Shown here piece by piece: positions 26,516-35,137 of a stretch of DNA of 64,000 bases (positions are counted from its first letter, which is position 1; each line of letters begins with the position of its first letter). The stretch spans positions 1-64,000 of the forward strand of contig JACQBQ010000018.1 of assembly GCA_016201905.1 (NCBI GenBank), given 5' to 3'. Source of the DNA: Candidatus Melainabacteria bacterium. Lineage in GTDB: Bacteria; Cyanobacteriota; Vampirovibrionia; 2-02-FULL-35-15. The notes beneath the pieces were generated by a model, which worked only from the letters and a program-made list of their open reading frames with translations, did not search any database and was not told the DNA's origin. The translations under genes were made by a program, and so were the position numbers.

Positions 26516-27857
26516 AATTTTTAAACATATCAAAGCTTGCACAGGCTGGTGAAAATAAAACAATATCTGTTTTAGATTTTAATGAAAGAGCTACTGCTTC
26601 GTTTAAATCATTGACAATTGTTACTTCTTTGTAATTGTTTTTGTCCAGCTCTTGCTTGAATCTTTCTTTTGCTTCGCCAAAAAGTATTACCTCACTGATG
26701 TGTTTTTTTATAGCATTAAGCATTTCATTCAAGTTTGTTTTTTTGTCTCTACCTCCAAGAATCAATGTTATTTTCTTTCCTGTTTTTTGTCCTAATGCTT
26801 CAATGGCTTTAACTGTAGCTTCAGGATTTGTAGCCTTAGAATCATTGTAGAAATCCTTGCCTTTAAAGCTTCTTGCATATTCAAGCCTGTGTTCTACCCC
26901 CTCAAAGCTTTTTAGCCCAAGTTGTAAGTCATTGTTGTTTAAATTGATAATTTTTGATACAGCAATGCTTGCCAGTGCATTTTCTATGTTGTGAGAACCT
27001 AATATTCTCAGTTCGTTTTTATTTATAATTTGATAATTTTTATTCCCTTCTTTAACTCTCAGATATTCATCCTCTAGGTATGCAAAATGTGAGAATGGAT
27101 TAATGGCAGCTTTATCTGATAATGAAGAAGAAAAATAAAACTTGTTGCTTATGGTTTTAATATTTCTTAAAAGATCATCGTTGTAATTTAAAATTGCCCA
27201 TGAGTCTTTGTCTTGCTGTAAGAATAATTTTTCTTTTGTTTGAAAGTAATGATTAAAATCCCCATGCCAGTCTAAATGATCAGGTGTAATGTTTAAACAT
27301 ACTGCGATTTTGCAGGATAATGTCGGGCTGTAATATATCTGGAATGAGCTTATTTCTAAAACGTAGTAGTCAGGTGCATTTTTGTTTTCATTTATTATTT
27401 CAATTAAAGGCTTTCCAATGTTTCCGCAAGATACTGCCTTTTTACCAGAATTATTTATGAGGTGAGTAATTAAACTTGTTGTTGTTGTTTTACCGTTTGT
27501 GCCGGTAACTGCAATAATAGGGATTTTTGTAAAACTTTTAGCCAGTTCAATGTCAGAAATTATTTCTGTCTTTAATAAATTTATTTTTTTTACTATATCT
27601 GAATGTGGACTTATGCCCGGGCTAATTATAACGAGGTCTGCTTTATTTATAAAACCGTCTGAATTTTTTTTAAATTCTATTTCAACACCTTGTAACGTTA
27701 AATTTTGAATTTTATGCTGTAATTCAGAAGTTTGTTCTTTGCTTTCGCTAAGCAAGACTTTTTTTGCTTTATCCAATAAGAAATTAGCACTTGCAATGCC
27801 TGTTCTGCCTGCACCAAGAACCAGAACTGTTTTTTTCTTTAGATCCTCGATATTCAC
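26469..27857 (-). CDS. murD: UDP-MurNAc-L-Ala:D-Glu ligase
   Basis: MurD (462 aa) adds D-glutamate to UDP-MurNAc-L-Ala in the cytoplasm. It has an N-terminal Rossmann motif VLGAGRTGIASA, the ATP loop AVTGTNGKTTTTSLI, the NITPDHLDWHG region and the C-terminal NDSKATNPEAT. A GTG start is used, without a strong ribosome binding site. It forms a murD-ftsW pair; the larger dcw cluster is not here. Confidence 0.95.
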   Translation of the reverse strand: MNIEDLKKKTVLVLGAGRTGIASANFLLDKAKKVLLSESKEQTSELQHKIQNLTLQGVEIEFKKNSDGFINKADLVIISPGISPHSDIVKKINLLKTEIISDIELAKSFTKIPIIAVTGTNGKTTTTSLITHLINNSGKKAVSCGNIGKPLIEIINENKNAPDYYVLEISSFQIYYSPTLSCKIAVCLNITPDHLDWHGDFNHYFQTKEKLFLQQDKDSWAILNYNDDLLRNIKTISNKFYFSSSLSDKAAINPFSHFAYLEDEYLRVKEGNKNYQIINKNELRILGSHNIENALASIAVSKIINLNNNDLQLGLKSFEGVEHRLEYARSFKGKDFYNDSKATNPEATVKAIEALGQKTGKKITLILGGRDKKTNLNEMLNAIKKHISEVILFGEAKERFKQELDKNNYKEVTIVNDLNEAVALSLKSKTDIVLFSPACASFDMFKNYEERGKIFKELVFRF

Positions 27858-27925
27858 ATGAATAAATTTATCATAGGCTGGCTATAAAAAGAATTTAAGA
27901 GCAATGTGCTAATAAAGAAGGTGAA

Positions 27926-27991
27926 GCAGGAGGTGTACTCAAGCGAGCGTGTGCATTGTTCGCACAAGCGAGTGAGTTGTACCCCTCCTGC
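27926..27991. repeat. Palindromic element, family C, 66 bp
   Basis: The arms GCAGGAGG (27926-27933) and CCTCCTGC (27984-27991) form an inverted repeat. Inside, GTAC recurs near each arm and the centre holds AAGCGAGCG and CAAGCGAG, so it folds into one imperfect hairpin. It lies between the murD start and the stop of the PP2C gene, and may act as a terminator-like structure. There is no T tract. Confidence 0.6.
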
Positions 27992-28001
27992 AAACCCTAT
28001 A

Positions 28002-30434
28002 TCACCAGTTCATTGTAAGTCCAATTTCATTCCCTTTAGGATTCCAAGTGACTTTACTGAAGATTTCAAAGAGAAGCGGTAATCCTCTCCCACCTTCAGA
28101 TAAAATATCTACATCTTTTATTTTGCTTTTGTTTTGTATAGTTGTTTGCCAATTAAAACCAGGTCCCGGGTCTTTTATAGTGCATGAAATCGCACTTTCT
28201 TTTACCCACCATGAAAGAGTTACTTTTGCATTTGAATCATTATCTGATCCTGCTTTTTTTAGCCCATGCCTGAATGAGTTATACAGAGCTTCTACTAATC
28301 CTAACTTTAAGCTAGCTTCCAGATTTTTTGGTAGCCCGTGTGAAGCAGCATCTTCCAGAATTGCTTTAATTTTTTCATTTATATAATTTTGACCATCTTC
28401 ATCAAACTCTATTGTTTTTGTCTCAAGCATTTCAATTGCAACAACAAGCCTGTCATCGTCTGCTGGTGCTGCCTTGCTTACCATATTTAACTTTCTAATA
28501 ATTTCTTCAGGCAATTCATTAATTGGAGAATTCTTGTGTGCTCTTAATGCTTCTATTAGCCAACTTTCTGGAATGAACTTACCGTCTAATTCCCTTTGTT
28601 CAGTTAAACCATCTGTAAAGATTACCATTCGATCAGAGGGATTTAATTTAAATTCTTTTACTACATAATTGCCAAGAGCATCATTTACTGAAAAAAGACC
28701 TAAAGGTACACCTGGGTCATCATTTAAGCGGCTTACATTTCCATCTTTTATTATGCAGGGTGATGGATGGCCTGCATTTGAACAGAGAACCTTTCCCTCT
28801 ATTAGATTAAAGATACCGTACCATGCAGTTGCATAAAAATCAGAATGTTGGTTTTGTTCACAGATCGAATCGCTTAGTGCAGTTAGAAATTTTTCCGGGT
28901 GCCATGACGTCGCCTGATTTTCTAGTAGTCCTTTCATTTCTCCAATAATATATCCGGTTAATAATGAAGCTGCTGGTCCTTTTCCTGATACATCGCCAAT
29001 TAATATTGCAACTACATGTGGTGCTAATTCAGATATCCAGTAGAAGTCGCCAGAGACATTGTGATGTGGATGATATGAAACTGCTATTGGAAGATTTTTA
29101 TTCGTATCAGCACCTGCATTAAGCAGTACTGACTGAAGCTGTGCGGCTTGCTTAAGTTCTCTTGATAATTTGGTTTGGTATTCAGTAAGCTGACCAACCA
29201 TTTCTGCCTGGTTGATTGCTACTCCAACCTGACTTGCTGCTGACTGTATAAATGAAATTTCTTCATTTGTCCAGTTTCTTGGCACATGGCATTGATGGAA
29301 ACAAAGCCAGCCATATAGATTTCTCTGAAATGTTATTGGTACAGCTAAAAACGCTCTTGCATTAGTTTTATATAATTGTTCAATTTCTTTATTGTTTAAT
29401 TTGACAAGTCTTGGTTCTTTATAAATGTCTGCTATTGATATACATTCTTCATCCTTTTCTGCGATTTTATTAATTATTAGAGGGTTTTCTTTGCCAGTTC
29501 CTATTAGTTCAGTTTTATTTACAGCATATTCATGTGAGATTCTTTCTCTTGTTGTTTTGTGGTCAATTATATTGATAAAGCATCTGCTAGCCTGTAAAGC
29601 TTGTCCTAGTTCTGCAACAGTTCTTTCTAAGATTACATTAATATTTAATGTGCCTCTTATTCTTGAAGTCAATCTGTTTAAAAGTTTTTCCCTGGAAGCC
29701 CATGATTTTGCTTTGTTAAAAAGTTTTGATTTCTCAACAGCAGTTGCTATTGGACCGGCTGCAGCTTGCAACAAAGACAGTTCATGTTCTGTCCAGTTTC
29801 TTTGATTTCTGCATTGGTGGAGATATACAACACCAACAAGCTCATCGTTGTATTGGACAAGAGGCACCATTAAAATTGATCTTAAATCTTCACTTAAATG
29901 TCCTGCTGTTAAACTATGTGTGATTGTGTCATTTATAATAAGTGGTTTAAATGTTTCTGTAACAGTTCTGTACAGGGCAGAAAGACTAACCTGTGAATAA
30001 GTTTCCTGTTTTCTTTTCCATTCTCCTGTTGCATATTCTCTAACAAGATCTCTACTTGATTTGTAACTAGGTATAATTATTCCGCACCTGTCAACTTTAA
30101 AATAATTACCCAGCTCATCAACAGTTGACTGTAAAATATGCTCTAAATCAAAACTGGAATTTATCCTTTCAATTAGCTTCCAAAGCAAGCGTTCTGTTTC
30201 TGATTTTTCCAGAGCTACTTTTCTTTCCTTAGCTAATTCTTGGGTTATTTGCTGTAGGTGAGCAGACATTTGCTTACTTTCCTGTAAGCTTTGAGCCATT
30301 ATTTTCTCTCTTTTTTCAGTTGAGAATCTCTCTTGTTCTAATTGTTTTTTTAGTTTTGCAATCTCAGTTGAAGAATCAACAGCATTTAAATTGTTAGTCT
30401 CAAATGATTTTGTTTTACTTTCATTTTCAGCCAT
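28002..30434 (-). CDS. GAF-GAF-PP2C(SpoIIE)-HATPase signalling protein
   Basis: This 810-aa protein combines both activities of a partner switch. A coiled coil (about 20-80) leads to two GAF domains (about 85-235 and 250-400), then a SpoIIE-type PP2C phosphatase (about 430-650). The phosphatase metal-site motifs are SGDFYW, GDVSGKG and FTDGLTE. The C-terminal HATPase_c domain (about 680-810) resembles the RsbW/SpoIIAB kinases, with N-box LGLVEALYNSFRHG, DPGPGF and GGRGLPLL. It is expected to sense a ligand or redox signal and set the phosphorylation of the STAS protein encoded 25 bp upstream. Confidence 0.88.
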   Translation of the reverse strand: MAENESKTKSFETNNLNAVDSSTEIAKLKKQLEQERFSTEKREKIMAQSLQESKQMSAHLQQITQELAKERKVALEKSETERLLWKLIERINSSFDLEHILQSTVDELGNYFKVDRCGIIIPSYKSSRDLVREYATGEWKRKQETYSQVSLSALYRTVTETFKPLIINDTITHSLTAGHLSEDLRSILMVPLVQYNDELVGVVYLHQCRNQRNWTEHELSLLQAAAGPIATAVEKSKLFNKAKSWASREKLLNRLTSRIRGTLNINVILERTVAELGQALQASRCFINIIDHKTTRERISHEYAVNKTELIGTGKENPLIINKIAEKDEECISIADIYKEPRLVKLNNKEIEQLYKTNARAFLAVPITFQRNLYGWLCFHQCHVPRNWTNEEISFIQSAASQVGVAINQAEMVGQLTEYQTKLSRELKQAAQLQSVLLNAGADTNKNLPIAVSYHPHHNVSGDFYWISELAPHVVAILIGDVSGKGPAASLLTGYIIGEMKGLLENQATSWHPEKFLTALSDSICEQNQHSDFYATAWYGIFNLIEGKVLCSNAGHPSPCIIKDGNVSRLNDDPGVPLGLFSVNDALGNYVVKEFKLNPSDRMVIFTDGLTEQRELDGKFIPESWLIEALRAHKNSPINELPEEIIRKLNMVSKAAPADDDRLVVAIEMLETKTIEFDEDGQNYINEKIKAILEDAASHGLPKNLEASLKLGLVEALYNSFRHGLKKAGSDNDSNAKVTLSWWVKESAISCTIKDPGPGFNWQTTIQNKSKIKDVDILSEGGRGLPLLFEIFSKVTWNPKGNEIGLTMNW

Positions 30435-30459
30435 TGGGTTCTCATATATTAAATTTTAT

Positions 30460-30777
30460 TTAAGCAGTATCATCAATGCCGCTTACCTTTGCCAATTGAT
30501 GTAGTCTGGTTAAGTGTAAAAGTTTTTGCACTTCTGGGATCACTCTAATCAATTCTAGTTCTGCTCCTACCATGCGGCATTCTTTCCACAGCCTTACAAT
30601 TGCACCTGTACCAGCACTGTCAATAAACTGTAAATCTCCACAGTCCACAGTTACCGTACTATGCTGCCCAATTTTAGGAAGGACTTCTTCTTTAAAGTGA
30701 TCTGCTTCACTGTAAAGAAGTTGACCGCCAATTTTTACAAATAGCCTGTCATCATTGTCTTGAACATCTAATTTCAT
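30460..30777 (-). CDS. STAS-domain anti-sigma-factor antagonist
   Basis: This single STAS domain (105 aa) resembles SpoIIAA/RsbV. The phosphorylatable serine lies in the typical loop DLQFIDSAGTGAIVRLW. AAAGGAT precedes the ATG. It is cotranscribed with the PP2C-HATPase gene, the predicted kinase and phosphatase of this serine. No separate RsbW-type anti-sigma or sigma-B-type factor is present in the window; the nearest sigma factor is the divergent ECF gene. Confidence 0.92.
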   Translation of the reverse strand: MKLDVQDNDDRLFVKIGGQLLYSEADHFKEEVLPKIGQHSTVTVDCGDLQFIDSAGTGAIVRLWKECRMVGAELELIRVIPEVQKLLHLTRLHQLAKVSGIDDTA

Positions 30778-31256
30778 TGCTAAGTATCCTTTCTAAAGCT
30801 TGTTGTATTTTTGCATAAGGTGCTACATAGTTATTAATTCCACACAGAAGGTGGGTTTCTAACATAAGTTTTATTCTTTGTGGCTTTTTGTTAATTATTT
30901 ATTACGGTATGTTTTCATTAATTTGAGATGAATTAGTTAACTTTCAAATTAATTAGACCAAATTGCTTAGATTGTTAAGTACTTTCGCAGGATTATAGAA
31001 GATTTTAACCAGAATTTAAATATTCGCCCGTCATGCAATCTACGTATTTCCAAATAATTTTACTTAGGTTCAATTAAATCCTTAATTCGGCCTATTATTG
31101 GCCGGGCATGTATGTTTAGGCCGGTTTCTTACGGTTTGTAAAACAAACTTGTTAATGACTTCATAAAATAACAATATCGATGTTAATATTCTGCTTACAG
31201 GTTTTTTTGAGGGAGTTAGTGAAAACTACAAAGAAAAGAAATTCAAGAGGAAATAA
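30778..31256. other. 479-bp divergent intergenic region with GGCC stems
   Basis: No gene is seen. The region separates the STAS gene (minus) from the ECF sigma gene (plus). Around 31088-31136 three GGCC/CCGG blocks can form competing stems (GGCCTATTATTGGCC, and CCGG with GGCCGG further on). This structure sits 120-170 nt before the sigma ATG, so it could lie in a long 5' leader. The right end carries the ribosome binding site AGAGGAAAT before ATG 31257. I cannot match it to a known riboswitch. Confidence 0.4.
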
Positions 31257-31895
31257 ATGAATAAATTTTCAAGTCAATATGGAGATGAAGAACTGGTTAT
31301 TGCTTGTCAGTCAGGCAGCAGAGAAGCAATGGAGTGCCTTGTAAAAAAACATCAACGATCGGTGTACTCACTACTTTATCAATTAGCACCTGACTGGAGT
31401 GATACTTCTGATCTTGCTCAGGAAGTTTTTATAAGAGTTTATAGAGGCATTCACTCATTAAGGAATCCAAAAACTTTTAGATCTTGGCTGAATCAAATTG
31501 TTGTCAATCTTTTTTATGATGAACTAAGAAGAAGACCAAGAAGATTGCCAACAGTATCAATTGATGCTCCAATTGAAAGTGATAATGGTGAATCTGATTT
31601 GGTTAGAGAAATACCAGATCCTTCTTTAAAGCCAGATGAAAAATCACTGGTGCAAGAGCTAGACCAATTTATAAAAAAGGCAATGGCTCAATTACCGGAA
31701 CAGTTCAGAACAGCAATCGTCCTGCGAGAATTACAGGGGCTGAGCTATGAGGAAATTGCCCAAGAGATAGGTTGTGAACTTGGAACTGTAAAAAGTAGAA
31801 TTGCAAGAGCTAGAGGTAGATTGCAAGAAGTTTTAAGTCCATATTTAGAAAAGCAAGAAGAAAAAAGAGCAGTTAATGATTCAAATGGGAACTGA
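31257..31895 (+). CDS. ECF-type RNA polymerase sigma factor
   Basis: This 212-aa sigma-70 family protein has only regions 2 and 4. Region 2 (about 10-90) includes DLAQEVFIRVYRGIHSL and the promoter-contact helix TFRSWLNQIV. Region 4 (about 140-195) includes LPEQFRTAIVLRELQGLSYE and the recognition helix GTVKSRIARARGRL. A strong ribosome binding site (AGAGGAAAT) precedes the start. The next gene overlaps its end and encodes a likely zinc anti-sigma. Confidence 0.94.
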   Translation: MNKFSSQYGDEELVIACQSGSREAMECLVKKHQRSVYSLLYQLAPDWSDTSDLAQEVFIRVYRGIHSLRNPKTFRSWLNQIVVNLFYDELRRRPRRLPTVSIDAPIESDNGESDLVREIPDPSLKPDEKSLVQELDQFIKKAMAQLPEQFRTAIVLRELQGLSYEEIAQEIGCELGTVKSRIARARGRLQEVLSPYLEKQEEKRAVNDSNGN

Positions 31896-32286
31896 TGGAG
31901 AAAAAGGTGACGGTAAAGACAAACCTTACGATGAAATAAGTGAATTCCTGAAAAGATTTTATAAACCAGAGAAAGAAATTGAGCCTGAGATATTTTGGGA
32001 AGAAGTGTCAAAGAAAATTGACTCTTTGTTCCATAAAGAATTACAATCAGAAAAAATTGTTAATGAGCAAGGAGTTCTATTGTCTGAAGAAGAACGCTAT
32101 TGGTTAGGTTTGGAAGAGTATTTAAAGAATGAGGTTAGCTCCCTAAAGCATAAAGCAATAACCGATCATCTTTTGCATTGCAAAGTTTGTAGGCAGAACC
32201 ACAATGACTTGTTGGATAAAAAAAAACCAATGATTGACTTAATGAATATTGGAATTCGTTCTGTTTTCGAGCAACAGCTTTTGTAA
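31876..32286 (+). CDS. Putative zinc-binding anti-sigma factor
   Basis: This acidic 136-aa protein has no membrane segment. Near the C-terminus HLLHCKVCRQ fits the H-x3-C-x2-C core of ZAS-type zinc anti-sigma factors. In those proteins the motif sits at the start of the sigma-binding region, so its near-C-terminal position here is atypical. It overlaps the ECF sigma gene by 20 bp (an alternative start at 31885 also overlaps), the usual layout for a sigma/anti-sigma pair. It would be a cytoplasmic sensor. The functional call is inferred from motif and context. Confidence 0.6.
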   Translation: MIQMGTDGEKGDGKDKPYDEISEFLKRFYKPEKEIEPEIFWEEVSKKIDSLFHKELQSEKIVNEQGVLLSEEERYWLGLEEYLKNEVSSLKHKAITDHLLHCKVCRQNHNDLLDKKKPMIDLMNIGIRSVFEQQLL

Positions 32287-32292
32287 TATAAA

Positions 32293-33243
32293 TTAATTTG
32301 ACATTGTAGGTATTATCTTTTTGGTGTATCTTTTATTCAAGTTTAAATTTCCTAGTACAATTTCATTGCTATTTATTTCCAGTAATTTTAAGCCTTGATA
32401 TTCTTCTCCCTTTTTTAAGATTTCAATCATGTTTGTTGCTTTATTTTTTATAATAGCTGCGCTTTGTTCTTGTTTGTTGTTTATTAATCCAGCTAGCTCA
32501 ATTTGATTTGCTATTTGGTCCAGGTTGTCTGCCGCATTTTTTACTTTTACTGCAAGTTCATTTTTCCCTGCAATATACCTGGGCAGCCAACTTTCTTCAA
32601 ATCCATCTTCTGTATTTGATTCACCTGCATTTTTAGCCAAATTTTGAACTCTTGGTTTGAATTGTTTTTTTTCTATATGCACTTCTTTTCTTAAAGATAT
32701 ATTGGGTGATGTGTCCGGATTTGGTAATAGTTGATGTGTAGAATTTAAAAGAACTTTTCTTGTAGCATTAGCAACCTTTGGTAAATCTATTTTAATAGTA
32801 CTTATTGGTTGTTGTATGTTTGGTTTAGAGTTTACTTCTTTTTTATTTTGGAGGGTTTCCTTCCCGGTTTTAATGATTTCTAAGTTTGCCAATTTTGGAA
32901 GCTCACTTATTTTAACAACAGTACTTTTATTTATATTTTTTTCTGGTGAAATAGGCTTTAAAGCTTTTTTTATTTCTGTTGTGCTTCTTCCCTTGTCAAT
33001 GTCTGATTTCTTACTGTTTGTATTTGTTTTTACTCTTTTGATATCTGATTTTTGTTTGCTGCTTTCTGCCTGATTTTTCTTTTCTATTACCAACTTTCTG
33101 TCTTCTAGCTCTTGGCTCTCCTTTTCTTCAGGTTGAACATTTGTGCCTGGGAGATTAATTAACCACATACACCAAATGGCAACAAGCGATAGACAAAAAA
33201 ATACTCTTAGGTAAAAAGTTATTTTTTCTGTATTCAATTTCAT
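32293..33243 (-). CDS. Bitopic membrane protein with Lys/Glu-rich linker
   Basis: I do not recognise this 316-aa protein. One membrane segment (about 10-31) anchors it, followed by a long charged, low-complexity region rich in Lys, Ser and Glu (35-210). A conserved-looking C-terminal domain (about 225-316) ends GLKLLEINSNEIVLGNLNL. That pattern of a short strand, a turn and a residue asking 'what is set here' recalls the C-terminal domains of GspC/PilP-type secretion and pilus proteins. The likeness is weak. It converges with the anti-sigma gene, with 6 bp between stops. Confidence 0.5.
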   Translation of the reverse strand: MKLNTEKITFYLRVFFCLSLVAIWCMWLINLPGTNVQPEEKESQELEDRKLVIEKKNQAESSKQKSDIKRVKTNTNSKKSDIDKGRSTTEIKKALKPISPEKNINKSTVVKISELPKLANLEIIKTGKETLQNKKEVNSKPNIQQPISTIKIDLPKVANATRKVLLNSTHQLLPNPDTSPNISLRKEVHIEKKQFKPRVQNLAKNAGESNTEDGFEESWLPRYIAGKNELAVKVKNAADNLDQIANQIELAGLINNKQEQSAAIIKNKATNMIEILKKGEEYQGLKLLEINSNEIVLGNLNLNKRYTKKIIPTMSN

Positions 33244-33478
33244 TTTTATTTCTGGGGATTATTTGATCTGTATTTCATTTTTATATAAATTCTAAACCTT
33301 TACCTTTACATTTCTGAGTCTCTTACTTTTTAGCTTCTATGAAATCACGTGTTAACATTATTGTAATTGAGATTTGTAAGAATAGGAAAAGTGAAAGTTG
33401 TGGATGAGATGAAATGGAGTAGATACAGGCAAAGGACATTGTGCTGAACAATATCTTTTGCACTAGGTAAGGAAAAGG

Positions 33479-33505
33479 AAAAATCACGTTTGAGTCGTGA
33501 TTTTT
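33479..33505 (+). terminator. Intrinsic terminator just before ftsE
   Basis: AAAAATCACG (33479-33488), loop TTTGAGT and CGTGATTTTT (33496-33505) form a ten-pair stem ending in a T run. It finishes 10 nt before the ftsE ATG. Another AAATCACGT sits upstream at 33342-33350 and could pair with the same 3' arm. It either ends a short transcript from 33360-33478 or attenuates ftsE. Confidence 0.7.
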
Positions 33506-33515
33506 GCATGTAAAA

Positions 33516-34202
33516 ATGATCCAATTTGTAAATGTAACAAAGATTTATGGTGAACTAAAGGCGCTTGACGATGTTAGTTTTGAGATTGGTTCTGGAGAAA
33601 TGGTTTTTGTTGTAGGTCCAAGTGGAGCAGGTAAGTCTACATTAATGAAGTTGTTGTATAGGGAAGAAAAGCCAACTTCTGGACAAGTTTTTGTTTCAAG
33701 TGTGGATGTATCTAGATTGCCAAATAATCAAACCCCGATATTGAGAAGGAGAATGGGAATTGTTTTCCAGGATTTTAAGCTTTTACCAAACAAAACATCG
33801 TTTGAGAATATTGCCTATCCGTTATTTGCAATAGGTATGGATCAAAATGAAATAAAAAAAAGAGTTCATGGTGCACTTAAAGTGGTAAGTCTAACAAACA
33901 AAGCAAATGATTTCCCTAAAAATCTGTCTGCTGGAGAACGACAAAGAGTTGGAATTGCAAGAGCAATAGTTCAGGGACCATCTCTTTTAGTAACTGATGA
34001 ACCAACTGGAAATCTGGATCCGACAACATCGATGGAAATTTTTCAATTGTTGGAAAGGATAAATCAACGAGGCACAACGGTCTTAGTTGCGACGCATAAT
34101 CAACAAATGGTGGATCAAATGAAAAAGCGGGTTATAGCTTTAACAAATGGACAGGTTGTAAGTGATGTTAAGTCTGGTATGTACACTGCTCGGGTGAATT
34201 AA
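33516..34202 (+). CDS. ftsE: Cell division ATP-binding protein FtsE
   Basis: FtsE is the ABC ATPase that works with FtsX at the division site to activate peptidoglycan hydrolases. Walker A is GPSGAGKST, the signature is LSAGERQRVGIARAI and Walker B is LLVTDEPTGNLD. I choose the ATG at 33516 (MIQFVNVTKIY); a TTG at 33504 falls in the terminator tail. No ribosome binding site is visible. ftsX follows after 25 bp. Confidence 0.95.
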   Translation: MIQFVNVTKIYGELKALDDVSFEIGSGEMVFVVGPSGAGKSTLMKLLYREEKPTSGQVFVSSVDVSRLPNNQTPILRRRMGIVFQDFKLLPNKTSFENIAYPLFAIGMDQNEIKKRVHGALKVVSLTNKANDFPKNLSAGERQRVGIARAIVQGPSLLVTDEPTGNLDPTTSMEIFQLLERINQRGTTVLVATHNQQMVDQMKKRVIALTNGQVVSDVKSGMYTARVN

Positions 34203-34227
34203 TAAAGGTTTTAAAGATTTTTAAAAT

Positions 34228-35115
34228 ATGAATTTATCAGTTAGAAAAATTAGGATGGCTTACAGGATGCTATATGAAACGCTTCAGGATCTTTGGCGCA
34301 GTGGCTGGTCAAACTGGGTTGTAATAAGTATTTTGACATCAGTCCTTGCAATCTGTGGATTTGTTTTGCAGATATCATTTAGCTTAAATATTATTGGTCA
34401 AAAACTTACTGATCAGTTAGAGTTTTCAGTGTATTTGTCTGATAATGTGGAGTTGAAAGAATTTGCTTTGGCTATTGGGAAGATGCCATATGTTAAAAGG
34501 GTTGAAGTAATTGATAAAGATGTAGCATGGTATGAGTTTAAAAAGAATTTTACAATAGCTGAAGATTTTCAAAACCCTTTGCCAAACACTGTGCATGTTA
34601 GGGTAGCAACTCCTGAATACTTGAAGTCGACGATTTTAGCAGTTAAAAAAATACCGGGTGTAATAGACATAAACTACGCGCCGGGAGTTTTAGGATTTAT
34701 AAACAAATTAAAAGCATTTTTCCAGATAGTTGGTTCATTGCTTATAGTACTTCTGGCTTTTGTGACTGTGGTAATTACTGGAAATACTATACAGCTTGTA
34801 ATTCATTCAAGGCAGAATGAGATTGAGGTTCTAAGGCTCATGGGAGTTGAAGATTGGTATATAAAAGGACCGTTAATTTTTCAAGGCATATTTTATGCTG
34901 TTGTGTCAGCCACTTTTGCTATAGCTCCATTATATGTCTTACAAACCTTTTTATGGGATACAGCTCAGAATCTTATAGGCAGTGCTTTGCCAACAGGTTT
35001 GCCGGAATACTATGCTGGTAATATTTTTCAGATTTATTATATATTGTTGATTATTGGAATTATTGTTACTGGAAGTGGTTGCCTCTGGTCTAGTAAAAAG
35101 TATTTAAAGGTATAA
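34228..35115 (+). CDS. ftsX: Cell division membrane protein FtsX
   Basis: FtsX (295 aa) is the membrane partner of FtsE. It has a cytoplasmic N-terminus, a first membrane helix (about 27-50), a periplasmic domain (about 55-165) with FSVYLSDNVE and VEVIDKDVAWYEFK, and three C-terminal helices with the loop RQNEIEVLRLMGVEDWYIKG. It lacks the Cys/Pro-rich tail seen in some relatives. It ends 22 bp before ispE. Confidence 0.94.
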   Translation: MNLSVRKIRMAYRMLYETLQDLWRSGWSNWVVISILTSVLAICGFVLQISFSLNIIGQKLTDQLEFSVYLSDNVELKEFALAIGKMPYVKRVEVIDKDVAWYEFKKNFTIAEDFQNPLPNTVHVRVATPEYLKSTILAVKKIPGVIDINYAPGVLGFINKLKAFFQIVGSLLIVLLAFVTVVITGNTIQLVIHSRQNEIEVLRLMGVEDWYIKGPLIFQGIFYAVVSATFAIAPLYVLQTFLWDTAQNLIGSALPTGLPEYYAGNIFQIYYILLIIGIIVTGSGCLWSSKKYLKV

Positions 35116-35137
35116 GTTTTGATTATTATTTATTGAA

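Noticed and set aside
33360-33478. Known structural RNA (6S, SRP, RNase P) before ftsE
   Set aside because: I found none of the conserved motifs of these RNAs, so I report only the terminator.
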